DNA of 64,000 nt, from contig JADFUC010000110.1 of assembly GCA_019722365.1 (NCBI GenBank), positions 97,718-161,717 of the forward strand, given 5' to 3'. The notes under the pieces are model-generated. The model was given only the letters and a program-made list of their open reading frames with translations. It had not been told where the DNA came from and made no database searches. The stretch is from Lithospermum erythrorhizon (taxonomy: Eukaryota; Streptophyta; Magnoliopsida; Boraginales; Boraginaceae). The position numbers and the translations under genes were made by a program. Below, one piece after another: positions 24,901 through 38,400 of this stretch (positions are counted from its first letter, which is position 1; each line of letters begins with the position of its first letter).

Positions 24901-26879
24901 ATGTTTTACCTCTAAGAGCCATTGTTTATTTCATATATTCACTATCATCGATGCTTTTGCGCCCATCTCTTCAAGATCACCCCTATTTGAATTAAAAGAC
25001 TTATCAGTTTATAAATTCAAGAGTATCACCAAGAGATTTCTTTAATTAATTTTTGCAACTTCCACTTCATCTTCTTTCCCGTAAACTCTTTCATGCTTAT
25101 CTCCCCTGTGAATCCTTTTCTTCTACTATGCAATGCATTTGGCACACCATCCGGTACCTTCCCTTCCTTCCCCCCCAAGCAGGCTGGGCACGCCCTTCTC
25201 CTCCCGCCTCCTTTACCCTCTACTAGCTGCACGTGCATTTTCACCTAAGGCTCATGTATAGGCTACGCATGACGCCTTCTCTCCTTCCTCGACTGCGGAT
25301 TATGAAAGTGGATGGCCAATCAGTCTTAAGCCCTCAGACTTCCTCACGAGTTTCTGACATGTATAGGTAATCTTTCTCCCTTGGTACCTCAGAACCACTT
25401 TCTCCCTTGTTCTTATTTTAGATTCTAATTTCCCTTGTTTCTCTTTTCAGTTGCCTCGCTTTTCCCTGCTCTTCAGATGGCCATACTCCAAGTGCGCGCA
25501 AGGTTCTCGGTAAGAAAGCAGCCCTGAGTCGCTTCTCGCGCGTGAGTCATTGAGGCTTGAGTACGTGTAAGAGCTCCAGCCCCTCCGCTACTAAGTCAAC
25601 AATTATCCTCGGGGACATGGCCTCAGTTGACCAAGCATCCCACGACGCCCAAGCACAGTGGGACGATGCTGACCAAAGTGGCTCGGCTTCTCGCCGGTAG
25701 AGGGAATCAAGGGACGTGCCTACCTGTATACCAAGACGCCCGATCGGGCGCCGCCTGTCTCTATATCGACTTCATTCCGAATTTTCTGACTGCTCCAACA
25801 CTCCCGGCTCTTATTATAAATAGCAAGCACTCCAGGTCGCTGACAATGTCAAGGCCACCTCCACTAGACTCCATCCTCCCGCCTGTGGCTGGGATTTTTT
25901 TCCTTTTTTGTCATTATTTACCCCCCCCCCTTCTAGGGGTTTTATTAATATATTTCCCCTTCTTCTAATCCTTGTACTTGTCTTCATATATCTTTGCCTT
26001 TGCTGTTTCTTTATCCTTTCAGTTCTATAGGCGTTGCTTAGTACTTACTCCACGTCAAGTCAATACCTCACGACCCTGGTCGCAGTAGATCTCACTGCTA
26101 CTTTACGGTGTACCCATTTGGCAATTCATCGCTACGACGGTATACCTCTACCTCCGGTGTCCTCGAAGGTCTCACACAATGTCCACGCCTCTATCGATAG
26201 AAGTGGTACTCTCAAGACAACACGCCGATCATCTCAATGGAGGTCAATGTGAATGCGCTAGCATGCTCGACAAAGTCACGCATCTCCTCGACACGATCCT
26301 GGGCATCCTTAGCTACTAATACCCTCCACCAGGATCTTTGGGTCAAGCCTCATTAATAGACTCCTACACATGCCCCCACGCATTTCTTCGATCACCGGCG
26401 CCCCTCTTCTAAAGCATATTTTAATACTGAACGGGCGACGTGATTTCAAAAATGGAACTCCTAAAAGCATTCCAAAAGAATCCAGTATACCTCTGCCTTT
26501 GCTTCGAATTGGGCTATTTGGGGGTCTTCGTGAGGACTCCTAAGTCGAATTATAAAAATATTTAGTACCACGCCTGTGTACACTTCCTTCAATCTTCCTG
26601 GGCATCGCCATCACCTCCTTCTTTACCGAAGGCTTCTTCAACAATTCACTCCACCTGTGGGTGTAGCTCACGCATAAGTCCATACCCCGAGATTATCAGG
26701 AGATCAAGTATGCCTTCAAGCCCTCAAAGGATCGCTTCATTCCGATGTCCATTCAAACTCCCTCCCCTTCTTTATGGCTCAAGGTAGGTTCCGATCTCCC
26801 GGCCAGATATGAACCCGTGTTACAGGTTAATCCTCCCGGGTCAACCTGCCTCCTTCTGTTGTGGGCTCGCATAGCCTCG

Positions 26880-27364
26880 CACGGTTCCTATCTTGCTGGA
26901 ATCGGGCTCAATTCCCTTTGGCCGATCATATAACCAAGGAATTTGGGTTTGAGGTTACCTCGAAGACACACTTGTTCTCGCCGAGCCGCATGTCAGATTC
27001 TTTCTCAAATTTTCAAAGATTCTGTGAGGTCACCGTAGAGTTCCGTCGCCTCCGACTTTGACGAGCATATCATCTACGTGAGATTTCCATGTTTCACCAA
27101 CTGCAGTAACACCTTATTGACCATCCTCTTTTAGGTGGCTCCAGCGTTCTTGAAGCCGAGGGCCATGACTTTCCAACAATAGATGCCATATTTCGCTACA
27201 AACACGCTTCTACATCCTCTCTCGCTATGAATATCCTGGGCGGTACTCCTTTGGAAAGATCCTAGGGAATCACCACTTACCCCCGTACTTGAATCAACCA
27301 GTCTATCGATGTTAGGCAAAGGATAGCAATCCTTCTGACAAAGCTGACGCCAAGTCCGGTGCAC
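26880..27364 (-). pseudogene. Gypsy reverse transcriptase remnant
   Basis: The minus strand reads CQKDCYPLPNIDRLVDSSTG, then VMALGFKNAGAT, the standard plant Gypsy RT block around the KDxYPLPxID and GLKNAGATYQR motifs. After a stop come RMVNKVLLQLVKHGNLT and a damaged YVDDMLVKS equivalent, then KFLGYMIGQREL. The catalytic YVDD is not intact. There are several stops and frameshifts, so the gene is dead. Confidence 0.85.
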
Positions 27365-28099
27365 ATCCGCTGTGTCCTATTAAGTTTTGAGACCACTTTG
27401 GCCACCACGCAAAACAAGCAGCTCTGATTGTACTTTTCCCGAGCAGCCATTTACCTCCTCGCGGATGGCTTCCCACTTCTCCTTCGGAGATTTGTCCGCT
27501 TCTTTGTTTCGACTAGCTTCAGAAATAAGGGTCAACGTATTAATCGTGGACCGATACGGGTTGATTCAATTCCAAGATATCTTTCGCCCTTATTAAAGAT
27601 AATCCCGATACCCCCGAGACTCCTGGATGAAAGCATAGCCTCATGCTCGCCCCTATCGCTGCTCATTCAAGACCTTCTTCGGATCCCTCTCATCCAACGG
27701 GATACTCCGAATCTCCTCTTGCGGTCGTCCCTTCTTATGACTCTCTTCCGGTACCTTTGGGTATAAACATTCCCATCTCTAGGCTCATTGTGATCCCCCG
27801 ACGCGGTGCCCACTCCATCCGGACGCTTATCCGCTTAGTCGAGGCTGTAGCACCCGCCGGCCTCTTCTACCGTATCCGATCACACACCACGCTGGGAAAA
27901 TTCAACTGGAAAGTGCATGAAACACACCACCTCCTCCAACTATGACAACGCCGGTCGGCCTATTATCCCATCAGCCCCGCCTCATCGTCCAATAACGGTG
28001 AACTCCATCATCCTCTTAGCCCGCCCGAGGTTTCACGTGACCACGAAGTTTGGATACCCCCAATGGGCTTACCACGAATCCTACCTACCTGAAATGGCT

Positions 28100-28315
28100 T
28101 CACTGTCCGATTACGCCATTCCTGGGCTCGAATACGCTGGCCCAATTTAATAAGATATCCACCGAGCTCCCCGTGTCTACCAGCATCCATCCCAACTCGA
28201 AGTTGGCTATCACCGGAGTGATGGCTAGAGGATCCTCGTGTGCGCACTCTATCCCTTCAAAATCTTTCCTGGAGAAGGACAAATCTCGAACTGGGGATGC
28301 TCGCTGGGTTATCAA
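28100..28315 (-). pseudogene. Gypsy aspartic protease remnant
   Basis: About 70 codons with LSFSRKDFEGIECAHEDPLA, then FELGWMLVDTGSSVDILLN, including the retropepsin active-site triad DTGSS. The following sequence is frameshifted but still resembles the plant Gypsy protease (PFQVG, RGHVKPR in another frame). Protease upstream of RT on the same strand fixes the element's polarity. Confidence 0.85.
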
Positions 28316-30044
28316 ATATGTCCTCCCGCTTTAGCATATGCCCGCCTACCGCTTCCCATAATTGCTCTCCATCGCTTCGCCTCAAAGATGACGCTGACTC
28401 TTCCGCGAGCACGGGGTCTATCCAGATCCCGGCCCTGCCCCTATCGAATGACGGTTCACACTGGCCTCCTTTGCTTATCGTAATCCTTCAACGCCCCTCT
28501 GACGAGCTTCTCTATCTTAATCTTCGCTGTTGGCAACATCGTGTCGTGCCCATGATCTTTATGATACCAGCTGTAACTTCCTCACTTCTGCCTAAGCAGG
28601 TCTTCTACCTGTGCATGGCAAAATTCTCCTATCTTCGATTCCAAGAACACATTCCTACCGAGTCGCTGGGCGGAGTCGATATTCGATCTTTCCTCCTCTT
28701 TACTTCCTTCCTCCTTTCGATACTCAGAGGTTTAAAAGGCAATCCCCATCGATAGGTCGGGTCCGAGAAAGAAGCCCCACGCGCCTCGGATCCCTGCTCT
28801 AAGCGTGCTTCGCCTCGGCCTCTGGCCCGCACCGTGATCGCCGACCGCACGCCTCGCCATTCTCATCCCTCTTCTCTCGTCTCTCCTCGATCCGAACGTA
28901 TTTTTGTGGTCCTTTCATTGACCTCTTCCAAATCCCTACGCTGGTGGAGCCACTTTGAACTTGCTCATCCGTGTGTTCTCCACAAAGGCAATCACAATAA
29001 TCTTCCTTCGATCGCCTGGAATTAGGTTGAAATCCGCTTGAAATTGCTCCCCTGAAGGATGCGCCAATTGCCCTTTGTCACGGTTATCGTGAGCCATCAT
29101 CTTATCTCCGCGTATCCTTCCGTCTCGAGCGGTTTGCTCTTTAGCTCCTCAAAGGAAATAATGATCCTTCAGAAATCAAGAACTATTTTAGTACAGCCCA
29201 ACAAGGCTTCATTGAGTTCTCGCAAAGAGCACCCTCATTGCCTCGCTTCAAGGAAGCGACATCTGACCGAAATTCCGCATATGCTCCTCCAAACTGGGCT
29301 TCTCCGTGAATCGCAACGCGGGGATGGAAAGAGTAATTATCATGTGTAACGCACGTATCAAATTACTAGTAATACATTAAAAGTTTTCAATAATGAATTT
29401 TTTTTTTATCTTTGAATTTTTATAGTGAAAGTTTCAGCTCCGCCAAGATGATCAAGGCTCTTATATTAGGGCAGAATGGGCAAACCTTTAATTCACATGC
29501 TGTCCCTCCGCTGCCCGGCCCAACAACTTTTATGAGAAGCTTCAATTGCCGCCGCGCTACCATCGCATCGTGGGAGTGAGTCAACTGTCAGATTTCGTGC
29601 CATGGGCTCTGGCCACAATTTACTATCTCAGAACTAACTCATTTCCCCCTCCGCACGGGAGGCTGTGCGCCTTCCCATCTCCGACGACACTTCCACGATT
29701 CTCCCACTTTGTCGGGGAGTCGCTCTCCCGAGCCGATTTATCACACTAAGAATGCATGGCCTCGGCCAACTCATGAATTATCCTACCATCTCCGGTGGAT
29801 GTGAATTTTCCACCCAGTACGGTTCCCCTAGTCCAGATTGACCGGCCTGTGGATATGTAGGGACGATCATTCATGCCGGCCATGGAGATCATCTAAGTGA
29901 AGTCCATCATTCTGTGGTTTGTCGTTATCGCCATCTCATGATAATAGTTTGAAATGCGCAAGCGGTGATTTTCAATGCAAGTCTCCCACTCATGTCGCCA
30001 ATGGTTTAATCCGTCCATTTTGGTGTCAATGAACACAAATCTCT

Positions 30045-30258
30045 AAACAGCTGAGTACGCCTAGTCCAAACGGTAGCCTCGCAGCAAGCGACGTTGTCCG
30101 CCGAAAACACCCGCCACGATCAAGTCAAGAAAAGATCGAAAGAGTTTAGTTTTTGAAAAGAGAGCGTTTGGGTATCAAAGGAACTTACTTGATTCGCTTC
30201 AAGGTTTACCTTTTATAGTTACTCCGCGGTTACTGATCAAGAACAAAATTTCCTTTAA
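30045..30258 (-). mobile_element. Ty3/Gypsy 5' LTR, truncated
   Basis: About 215 bp homologous to the left LTR. At its inner border the minus strand reads TTTGTGTTCATTGACACCAA, close to the TTTGTGTTCATTGGCGCC arrangement typical just after plant Gypsy LTRs, so a diverged primer site lies near 30020-30035. The outer part is missing. Confidence 0.6.
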
Positions 30259-31429
30259 GTGCTTAATCGATTGTTAACTAAACTACATGAATGCGTGATT
30301 CATTCATATACAGCCCATTATTTATTTCAATAAATATATAATACACATTTAATTGTATCTCGATGAGTGAAAAGTTAAATCCCTAGGTTAGCTCGCTTTT
30401 TTGTAACATGAATTGCTGATTACACCTCTCAAGCCTGAAACATGTGGATAGCCAAAGGCCTCGTCGATGCTAATAGCTGTATGACAAGCATCAAATGACT
30501 ACTACTGGTAGTTTTACTACCATCAAGATTGATCACGCAATTGCCAGGATTGTACCATGTAGAACGTATGGCCTCTCAACCAATATAGTGTAATATACGC
30601 TGGGCACACGCAATGGGTGAGAGCCCCTCTCCCACATAGCGTGTGCGGTACTCGATCACGAGCACCGAACGCAAGTCAGAAGCGCATGAGGAACACAAGA
30701 CCTAAGGGAGGCACCAACGCCCAAAGCAGCAATGGGTCGCTCGCACTTCACCATATCAACATTGGGTACCGCATGGATCGTCTCAAAGACGATGGCGCAC
30801 TATACATCTCAAAGTGACGGAACCACACAACCGGCCAGCTTGAGGGAGTTCATACTGGGGCAATCAAAGACACTCCAAGAGGAGAATTTACCTTCTTCTT
30901 ACTCATACGCCAGTTTCATACCCCCGCATGGGATGGCTACGAATGCCTCGGGTGGTACCAATCGAAGTTTTTGCGCTGGGACATATTGGGAATCCCAAAT
31001 GTAAAGACATCGCCCACTTCATAGAAACATAACAACGCGGAACAATCGAGACATCATGGTCAAACAAGCCGTCTGGCCACTAAAGGCACGCTCGAGCCGG
31101 GTACAATCAATAGAATCAACCCATAGACAAATTGGCCACAACTAGAAAATGAATTCTCACCCGCTTCTTCAAGACTGTGACAACAAGCATGATAATCGAC
31201 CGAACAAGACAACGCCAAGAACCGGTCACGATCATATCAACGACGGAGGAGCCTATGCCTTGTTGTAAAAGATAAGTCAGCCGTAATCCTCCGCCATCAC
31301 CATGACAAGAAATGAAGGGAGGCTAAAGATATCTCTACAAAGCAGATACTACCCGTAACCTTCTGGGCAGCCTATCCACTGTGAGTTAATACGACACGGA
31401 AGCTATCCACTACGCTTTCTGTAGAGGGC
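30259..31429. other. Unassigned repeat-derived sequence
   Basis: The part near 30420-30560 resembles the start of the Copia LTRs at 31438 and 36992 (ttgctgattacacctctcaa; gatcacgcaa), so it is probably a third, truncated LTR. I recognise nothing in 30600-31400. Confidence 0.4.
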
Positions 31430-32850
31430 AATATTTAATCATTGATTACACCTCTCTTCAAGTCTAGAAAACATGTGATACCTTAAAAGTGCCCGTCGAT
31501 AATCGATAGTTAGGGCGACAAGTATCATACGACTAATCCCATGCTTTGATTAATGATCAAGATCGATCACTTAGCCTCATAGGATCAGATAATTACTCTG
31601 CTGGCCGCCTATCCTACGACCGGGGAGCTGTATTTAATTCCTAAACGAATTCATGAAGATACGTATATCTCTGTGTCCTATGATCTTTGTTTAGAATTTT
31701 AGGTTCGACAATTCTTAGACCTACGATGTATAACTATCTGTATATAAGCTCAGATTCTTTGGACTATGACCAAACGGCCTCATTTTAAATGGGGATTATA
31801 ACGCCTATACGCTGGGTCACACAAACAGTATAAATCTTATTAGACGCCGATATATCGAGGAATTTATCCGCCCTTGATATACAAAGAAAGATCTCGTGCC
31901 TCTCACGCTTGGTACTGACAATGCATGGACGCCATAAATGCTTATTCGCCTCATACTCGAGTAAAGAAAGCCATGGGCGTTTCATGACACACTTCTTATG
32001 GTTAGCCTAATGACTGCATCGCGTGATAAAGGAATCGTATGGTAATCGCCCAAGGGTAAATTGGAGTGTCAGGAAATCAATGAAAATTGATTCCCTTTAT
32101 TATGCCCATTATGACACCGTGGTATCAATTCATTTACCAGTCGGGTTAACGTGATTACCGAACTTAGCTGGCTCACCTTAGTAATCGTATATTACTAGCG
32201 CGGTTCACATGATAATTTAAGTGGGTTACAGCCACGTTGATTCACTATTAATCATTATAATAATAGTAATTATTCCATTATTATTATTATACAACTTACT
32301 ATTATCCGAGCCTAAGGTCACACACATACAAATGACGTTGAAATTATATTTTATATATAAAATTAAACTACATTTGCTAAATTGAGTTGATCGTAATCAA
32401 CTAATATTCTCACTGGGATTTTTACATTGATAATGTACATAAATTGATGAATCCTAATTAATAATTAGTCAATTGAATTTACCCGATGTTCGTTGATCTT
32501 TCTTGTTAAAAGTTTGCTAGTTACTATTAACAACTTGTTAGTGTTTGATTTTACTTAACGGTTTAATTAAATTAAACGGGCTGGCTCATTAACTATTCGA
32601 TTGGGCTTTAGGTTTAATAATAATATTAAACTAAACCTAATCATTTGGTAATGATTATGAAACACAAAAAAGCCTCCACCATTTTTTTGAGTACGGCTCA
32701 AGTGTTCTCTAAAGAAGAAAAAAGAAAATTTTCATTTTCTTATCATCCACCCAATCCCTTTGTTCTAGCATGCACAAAGATAGGATTCAACTCTTCCCCG
32801 GTGCGCAACCGACTGTAGCACTACTAAGTGCTAAATAACGGAATTCAATG
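31430..32850 (+). mobile_element. Copia 5' LTR
   Basis: Aligns in order with about 36990-38340, for example aacaattcttagac versus acaattcttagacc, and aaaatggggattat in both. Borders are approximate because the copies differ by many small indels. No clear primer site follows it. Confidence 0.65.
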
Positions 32851-34280
32851 GAGGCGCTATAAAATATTTGGAGATGTATTCTATAAGTACTCTCGTATTT
32901 ATATAAGTCATTATATGAATTTTAGATTAATTTATATCATTGGTGATCCGGATGTACGACTTTGGTGTTTTATCACAAATGAAATTCATACTAGATTTCT
33001 AACAGTATTACTTTGCAATTTATTTTGTAAAATAACATGATAGACATTAAACTCTGTTTTACATACTTATTCTCAGAAATTGAAATGGTTACTTCCTAAG
33101 ACATTTCCAAAAAGCCTAAACTACCTTTAACTCGCCGCATGTACGACGGTGCAATTTCAGACGGGTCTCGTGAGTCAAGGTTTTCAAGTCAGACGAGATC
33201 GAATATGTCTTATATGTAGAATTTTAAAAGGCCTTCCTGGGACACGAATGTACACCGATTAAGGAATGCGATAAATAGGATTCTTAAAAGCAAATGTCTT
33301 ATGCTTACTCGATGGAACCAAAGTTTCAGCCCTATATGATTTCAGTATCGTGGTATGACATTTATCGAAGCTCGAGTGAATCGGGCGAGTTATGCAACAC
33401 GGTAAATACGAACCTTTCGCGGTTTCATTACGTAATCGGGTACGGTAAATCGACAGCATCTTCGGCGACGGATCTCGCCACGCATCCTTCCGGATACCGA
33501 TAAGTCACAAATTAGAGTTTTATCGCTACGATCACCTTCAACCGAGATCTAAGCATCAAAGGTTATAGCGTATGTGGTCGACAAGCCCTCACGATATACA
33601 ACAACCATCATTGGTTAACGAATTTTTTGGTAATGGACAACGGGCCTTCTATTTCACCGACCTGTCTCTAGCAAGAAGCGGCCGCAAGCACGTAAAAGTG
33701 CAGCGTATCTCTCGCAACATATATGTCAAGATCGCACTCATGGTCACTGAAACGGACTGTAGGAAATTCAATAAAGATAAAAATGGTTTAATAATCAACA
33801 GTTCTAAAGGTATTTATGTTATCAGTTTGTACAACTCTAATTCTACTTCATGGGCGCCGATTAATCGGGTCGGTTCTCACATTCATCGTGAACGCTGCAG
33901 TGAACTCGGCAGCAGGGGGCACTGAAAGAGAGGATCTAATGCGGTAGAATAAATACGGGCGTCACGCCTCTGCTAGTATAGGATCCATTAGTTTGAATTT
34001 GCCTTCGAGCTGCTTGATTTGAACAAGCATTATGTACCGCTATCGCTAGAATATTTCCATTTCAAAGATTGAATAATGAAGATTTTTCATTTTCAATTGA
34101 TCCCAATGCATTTAGGATCTCCAAAATGGTATAATATATGGTAACGCATCTCTCCACAATGGTCTATATGTTTTAGACACATCAATGGTTAACATAACGT
34201 TAACTTAAAAGGAATGTGCTCCTCAACGACTTAAATCCTACATACCTACGGCATCGTTGCATTAGGTCACATAAACGAAC
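32851..34280 (+). mobile_element. Decayed Copia gag and integrase N-terminal region
   Basis: Lies between the 5' LTR and the readable integrase. No gag zinc knuckle or protease triad could be read. All frames are short. Confidence 0.45.
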
Positions 34281-36660
34281 CGCATTAAGAAATTTCACTT
34301 CAAAGTGAATACTTCAAGTTTTCACATAATCATACGATAAGTGTAAATCTTGTTCATCGGGTAAATGATTAAATCGCTCTTCACCGGGTACACCTAGTGG
34401 CGTTGATTTATCGGGGATCATACACACCGACGATGCTGACTGAACGAACACATCTGCAGACGGGATAATTACTTCATTACATTTATCATTTATCATAGTA
34501 GATACGGTGGCCGTGTATCCTATGAAACACAAACATGAATCTTTCTGAAATTCAAGTGAATTTCAAATGGTACAAAACCAATTAAAACAAGTGCCATGTG
34601 CCGTCTAATAGAGGCGAATACTTACGTCAGCTTTAGTTCAATAATCATCTTGTAGAATTGCTGGTATTGCTTTCACAGCCGATACTGGCTCGATCTACGA
34701 TTTAGTCTATCTCGATTCGCCAAGATGGGATACGTGACTACTAAAGCGCAAAGACTCACTTTAAATAAATGTCCAACTAACCTGATTTAAAACCATCCAT
34801 GAAACGTGGTTCGGGAAGCACCAAGTCGATTTTCAGATTTCAGTTGCTAAGCTTATCTCAAGAGACCGATGAGATAAACCGGGCGCTAAAAACCCGATAA
34901 GTGCTACTTTATTGGTTATCCGAAGGATACCGCTATACTACTTCTATCTCAAGCACGAGCACCGATTTTCGCCAGAAGATCACGAATATTCTGAAAACGA
35001 CCGCCCGTAAGGATTCAGAGCGATGTGGTACCCATCTCTGAGGAAACTCTCAAGATGACGGCGACCGTCAATACACCCAGCCAGTAGACGACCGACACAC
35101 CACAAGAATGAGTTCTTCTACATAAGAACCGCTTCTGATACACGTGAAAGTCGTTGACGAGCATGCCCCTGTGAGATCCAATGTAGATCACAAGAACCGC
35201 ATCGTTGGTATGGTGAAACTTTCATGATTGAAAGTGACGAGCCTACCTCTTACGAGGTGGAAATGAGTACAAGAGCTCAAACGGGGCGATAGCTACGAAG
35301 TCCCGAGATAAATTACGCATCAAACAAGATTTGGTCTCGTTAGATTTACCCAACGAAGTCATTCCCCATCGAGCGTAAATGGGTATTTAAGAAGAAATAT
35401 GACAAAGACGGAACGCCCAGTATTTTCAAAGCTGTAGCTCATGGCGAAAGGTTTCAAGCAAATTATGGAATCGACTACGATGAAACCTATTCACTAATAC
35501 ATGCTTAGTTCATTCGGATCATCGTATTAGTCACCGGATTTTATGACTAAATATGGCAAATGAATGTAAAGATCGCTTTCAATGGAAACTCTGGTGAAGA
35601 CGGTAATACGGTACAACCTCCGGAAGCCATACGTCCCAAAGGACCTAAGAAGATTTGCAAGCTACAAAGTCCATTTCCTCGTCTCGGGCAAAGACGAGTC
35701 GAATTTCATTTTGATGAAGAATCAAAGATTTTGGGGTTCATAACGAAGAGGAATCTCTGCGGTATACAAAAGAAGCGAATGGAGTTACGTGTCCTTTATA
35801 GTCTTATATGTCGATGATAATCATTGGTAACAATGTGAGTTACTAAACCGCCAAGTGATCGCTAGGAAATGTTTTTCAACGGCGACTTCATGGTGCCGTT
35901 AATACATTGAATCAAAATTCATCGAGATCGAGCCAACCGCTAATTGACTTCGCCGTGACACCTATATAAATAAGATATCGCAGCGTTCAATATGAATAAT
36001 TCCAAGAAAGGCTATCTCCCACGAGACATGGAGTTCAACTCAAAGAACTCACAACATTCCACCACTAATGCCTAGATGAACAAAGACGTAAGGACATACC
36101 TTACACTTCGCCATAGGTCCATCATGTACCATGTCAAGGCACACGGCCCCACGTGTCGCGGTGCACTGGCAATACCAGCCGATACAAAGTTAATCCAATC
36201 AAGAGCCGCTTAGATTGCAGCCGGGGCGGCATCTCAAGTATCTAAAGGTTAACTAAAGATGTAATTTTTGGTATATATGGGCGATTAAGAGTCGGGTTTC
36301 ACCTGCACACTACAATGCCAGCTCTAAACCGATGGGGATGATTACCGCTCCTAACTGGGTACGTATTTGTCTCAACGGGTGGAGCAAAGATCTTTTTGTA
36401 CAAGTTCCAAACAGTAGTGCATCAGAGTCGCATTCTACTACTCTTTATCTCGAAAGTAATACTGGCAAAGATCTGACGCCGCAGTTAGTTTGTCGATTGC
36501 CAACTGTGATCGAGCCTGGGAGCTGGCCGAGCATCGTTAACTAGTAGAATCGTTACGTGACAACACCGGTGCAATCAAGCTCACTAAAGAACCCCGAGCA
36601 CATCACAAATCCAAGCATGTATCTTTAAAGCATCACCCCGATTGTAGATAACTAAGCTTA
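34281..36660 (+). pseudogene. Copia polyprotein remnant: integrase, reverse transcriptase, RNase H
   Basis: Fragments appear in order on the plus strand in shifting frames. Integrase: SRYGGRVSYE near 34495 and KPDKCYFIGYPKDT near 34900. RT N-terminus: SVNGYLRRNMTKT and AKGFKQIMES near 35370-35470, equivalent to the WVFKxK and AKGFxQxxGxDYDET blocks. RT core: IWQMNVKIAFNGNSGEDGN and KKICKLQSPF from 35555. Post-RT: NNSKKGYLPRDMEFNSKNSQ near 36000. RNase H: IGYVFVSTGG-like near 36350 and NTGAIKLTKEPRAHHKSKH-like near 36560. Stops and frameshifts throughout mean it is inactive. Confidence 0.85.
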
Positions 36661-36989
36661 ATCAAAGGATATCAAAGTACGTAAAGTGTAAAACGAGGTT
36701 AATCGCCGATCTCCTCTCACTCAAGCCAATTATCTCAGCAAAACACGACGCATATGCGCCGAACATCGTCTAATAAAGACGCAGCCGGGCGTTAGGTTTA
36801 AAGGAGTTAGCTTGTCATCTTTTATGTGAACAATAAATTGAATATTACAAAATTTCTTATGTATCAATTTATTTGTTCACTATGTCTATGCATTTATATG
36901 TCTTAATTTGCATATAACGTGGCTATTTCCCTCGCCGAGCGCAAATGGTGCTCCCTGGCTATCACACAATTTCTGTAGGGAAACCCTGA

Positions 36990-38400
36990 AGTGTTGACAA
37001 GAGAACCTATTCAAGTCTAGAAATATAAGGTAGCCATTCACCTGGTCGATGTCGATACCGGGGCGACAAGCATTCACGACCAACATGGGCTGACACGATC
37101 AATTTCGATCGTAAGAGTCAGTAAGCTCGATCAATCTTACGGGCTAGTTTGGCTAACTGAGGTTTTAACACCACGTGAAATTACAAGTATATGTATATTC
37201 AGGTTACATGATGCGGTGCTTGTGAATCAAGTTTAACAATTCTTAGACTCATGTATATAACTACCTATGTTATATGAGTTTGCAGGTTTTGACTATGTCA
37301 AACGCCCGCCTTAAAATGGGGATTATGACGACAAATGTCAGCGACACAAAGAATTCATAGCGCAAGTGTTGATATATTATAAGGAATTTTATCCATCCTG
37401 ATATATGCGTAGATCTTAGGCCTCAACGAGTTGACCGACTGGGTTTAAGGACACCATAATACCCGATTCGGGCTCAATGAGTAAAAAATCGCATGCTTGG
37501 CTTAATAATATTTCTATGGTTACCTATGACTAGAGATCGCGAGATAAAGGAATTTGTAAAGTAATCAGCCCAAAGTGGCAAATTGGAGGTCGAAATCAAA
37601 GTATTTCGATTTCAATAATTACGCCATGACAATCGTTGTAACAATTCATTTAGTTTTAGTTAAATAAGATTACTCAAACTAAGTGTTCAAATAGTAATTA
37701 TGAATTACTAGAATTTAACCTCATAATATCGGGGTTATGCCGATCGTGATCCCATGCATAACCCATATAATAATCATAATAGTCAATTATATTATTATAC
37801 CTGGGCTTAATATTTTCTGAGTCCGTATGTCACACATAACGACGCTGGAAGTTATATTCCATGTATGGAATTATATCACGATTGCTAATTTGGGAGTTGA
37901 TTGAAAGTAACGAGATAATCGAGTATTTTACTGATAAATGTAAAATACAAATTGATAAAGTTCTAATCAATTAACTTGTTAGTTCAATTGAAGGCTTCAC
38001 GAGAGTTCTATTATAACTTGTTAATAAGTTAGTTAATGGCTTAAATGAAAGAACTTATCAAACTAGGCCGAGCTATTCGGGCGAAACAAAAAGGGGATAT
38101 ATAAAGGAAGAGATGAAAATAGAAAACCTAAGTTTCATTTTCATCCCCTCCTCCAAATAAAGCCACCCCCCCCCCTAGAATTCTCTCTAGAATTTGAGTC
38201 ATCTTTTGACTCAAATTTTATCATCCAATTGTTCGGAGATTCTAGCAAGTCCAATCGTGAGACTTTACCTCTCGGTGCGGGACTAATCGAGGCATTTCAT
38301 TTGTATGCCGAGACCTCATGTATAAGTTTGAACAAATATCCGTGCGTAATTCTTTAAGTATTTCTTTCATTCATAATGCCAATATATATTTGTACGAATA
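36990..38400 (+). mobile_element. Copia 3' LTR
   Basis: Partner of the LTR at 31430-32850. Includes gggatatataaaggaag near 38093, a TATA-like promoter motif at the expected place. The right border is approximate and I could not identify a target duplication. Confidence 0.65.

Larger units (their letters stand above)
24901..30044 (-). mobile_element. Ty3/Gypsy internal region, decayed
   Basis: More GC-rich than its surroundings. Minus-strand protease (about 28100-28315) and RT (about 26880-27364) are readable in the order PR then RT. The integrase expected at 24.9-26.7 kb could not be recognised. The many plus-strand open frames here are antisense. Confidence 0.75.

Noticed and set aside
25627..28755. 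Many plus-strand ORFs of 60-171 codons
   Set aside because: They lie antisense to the Gypsy protease and RT and carry no domain.
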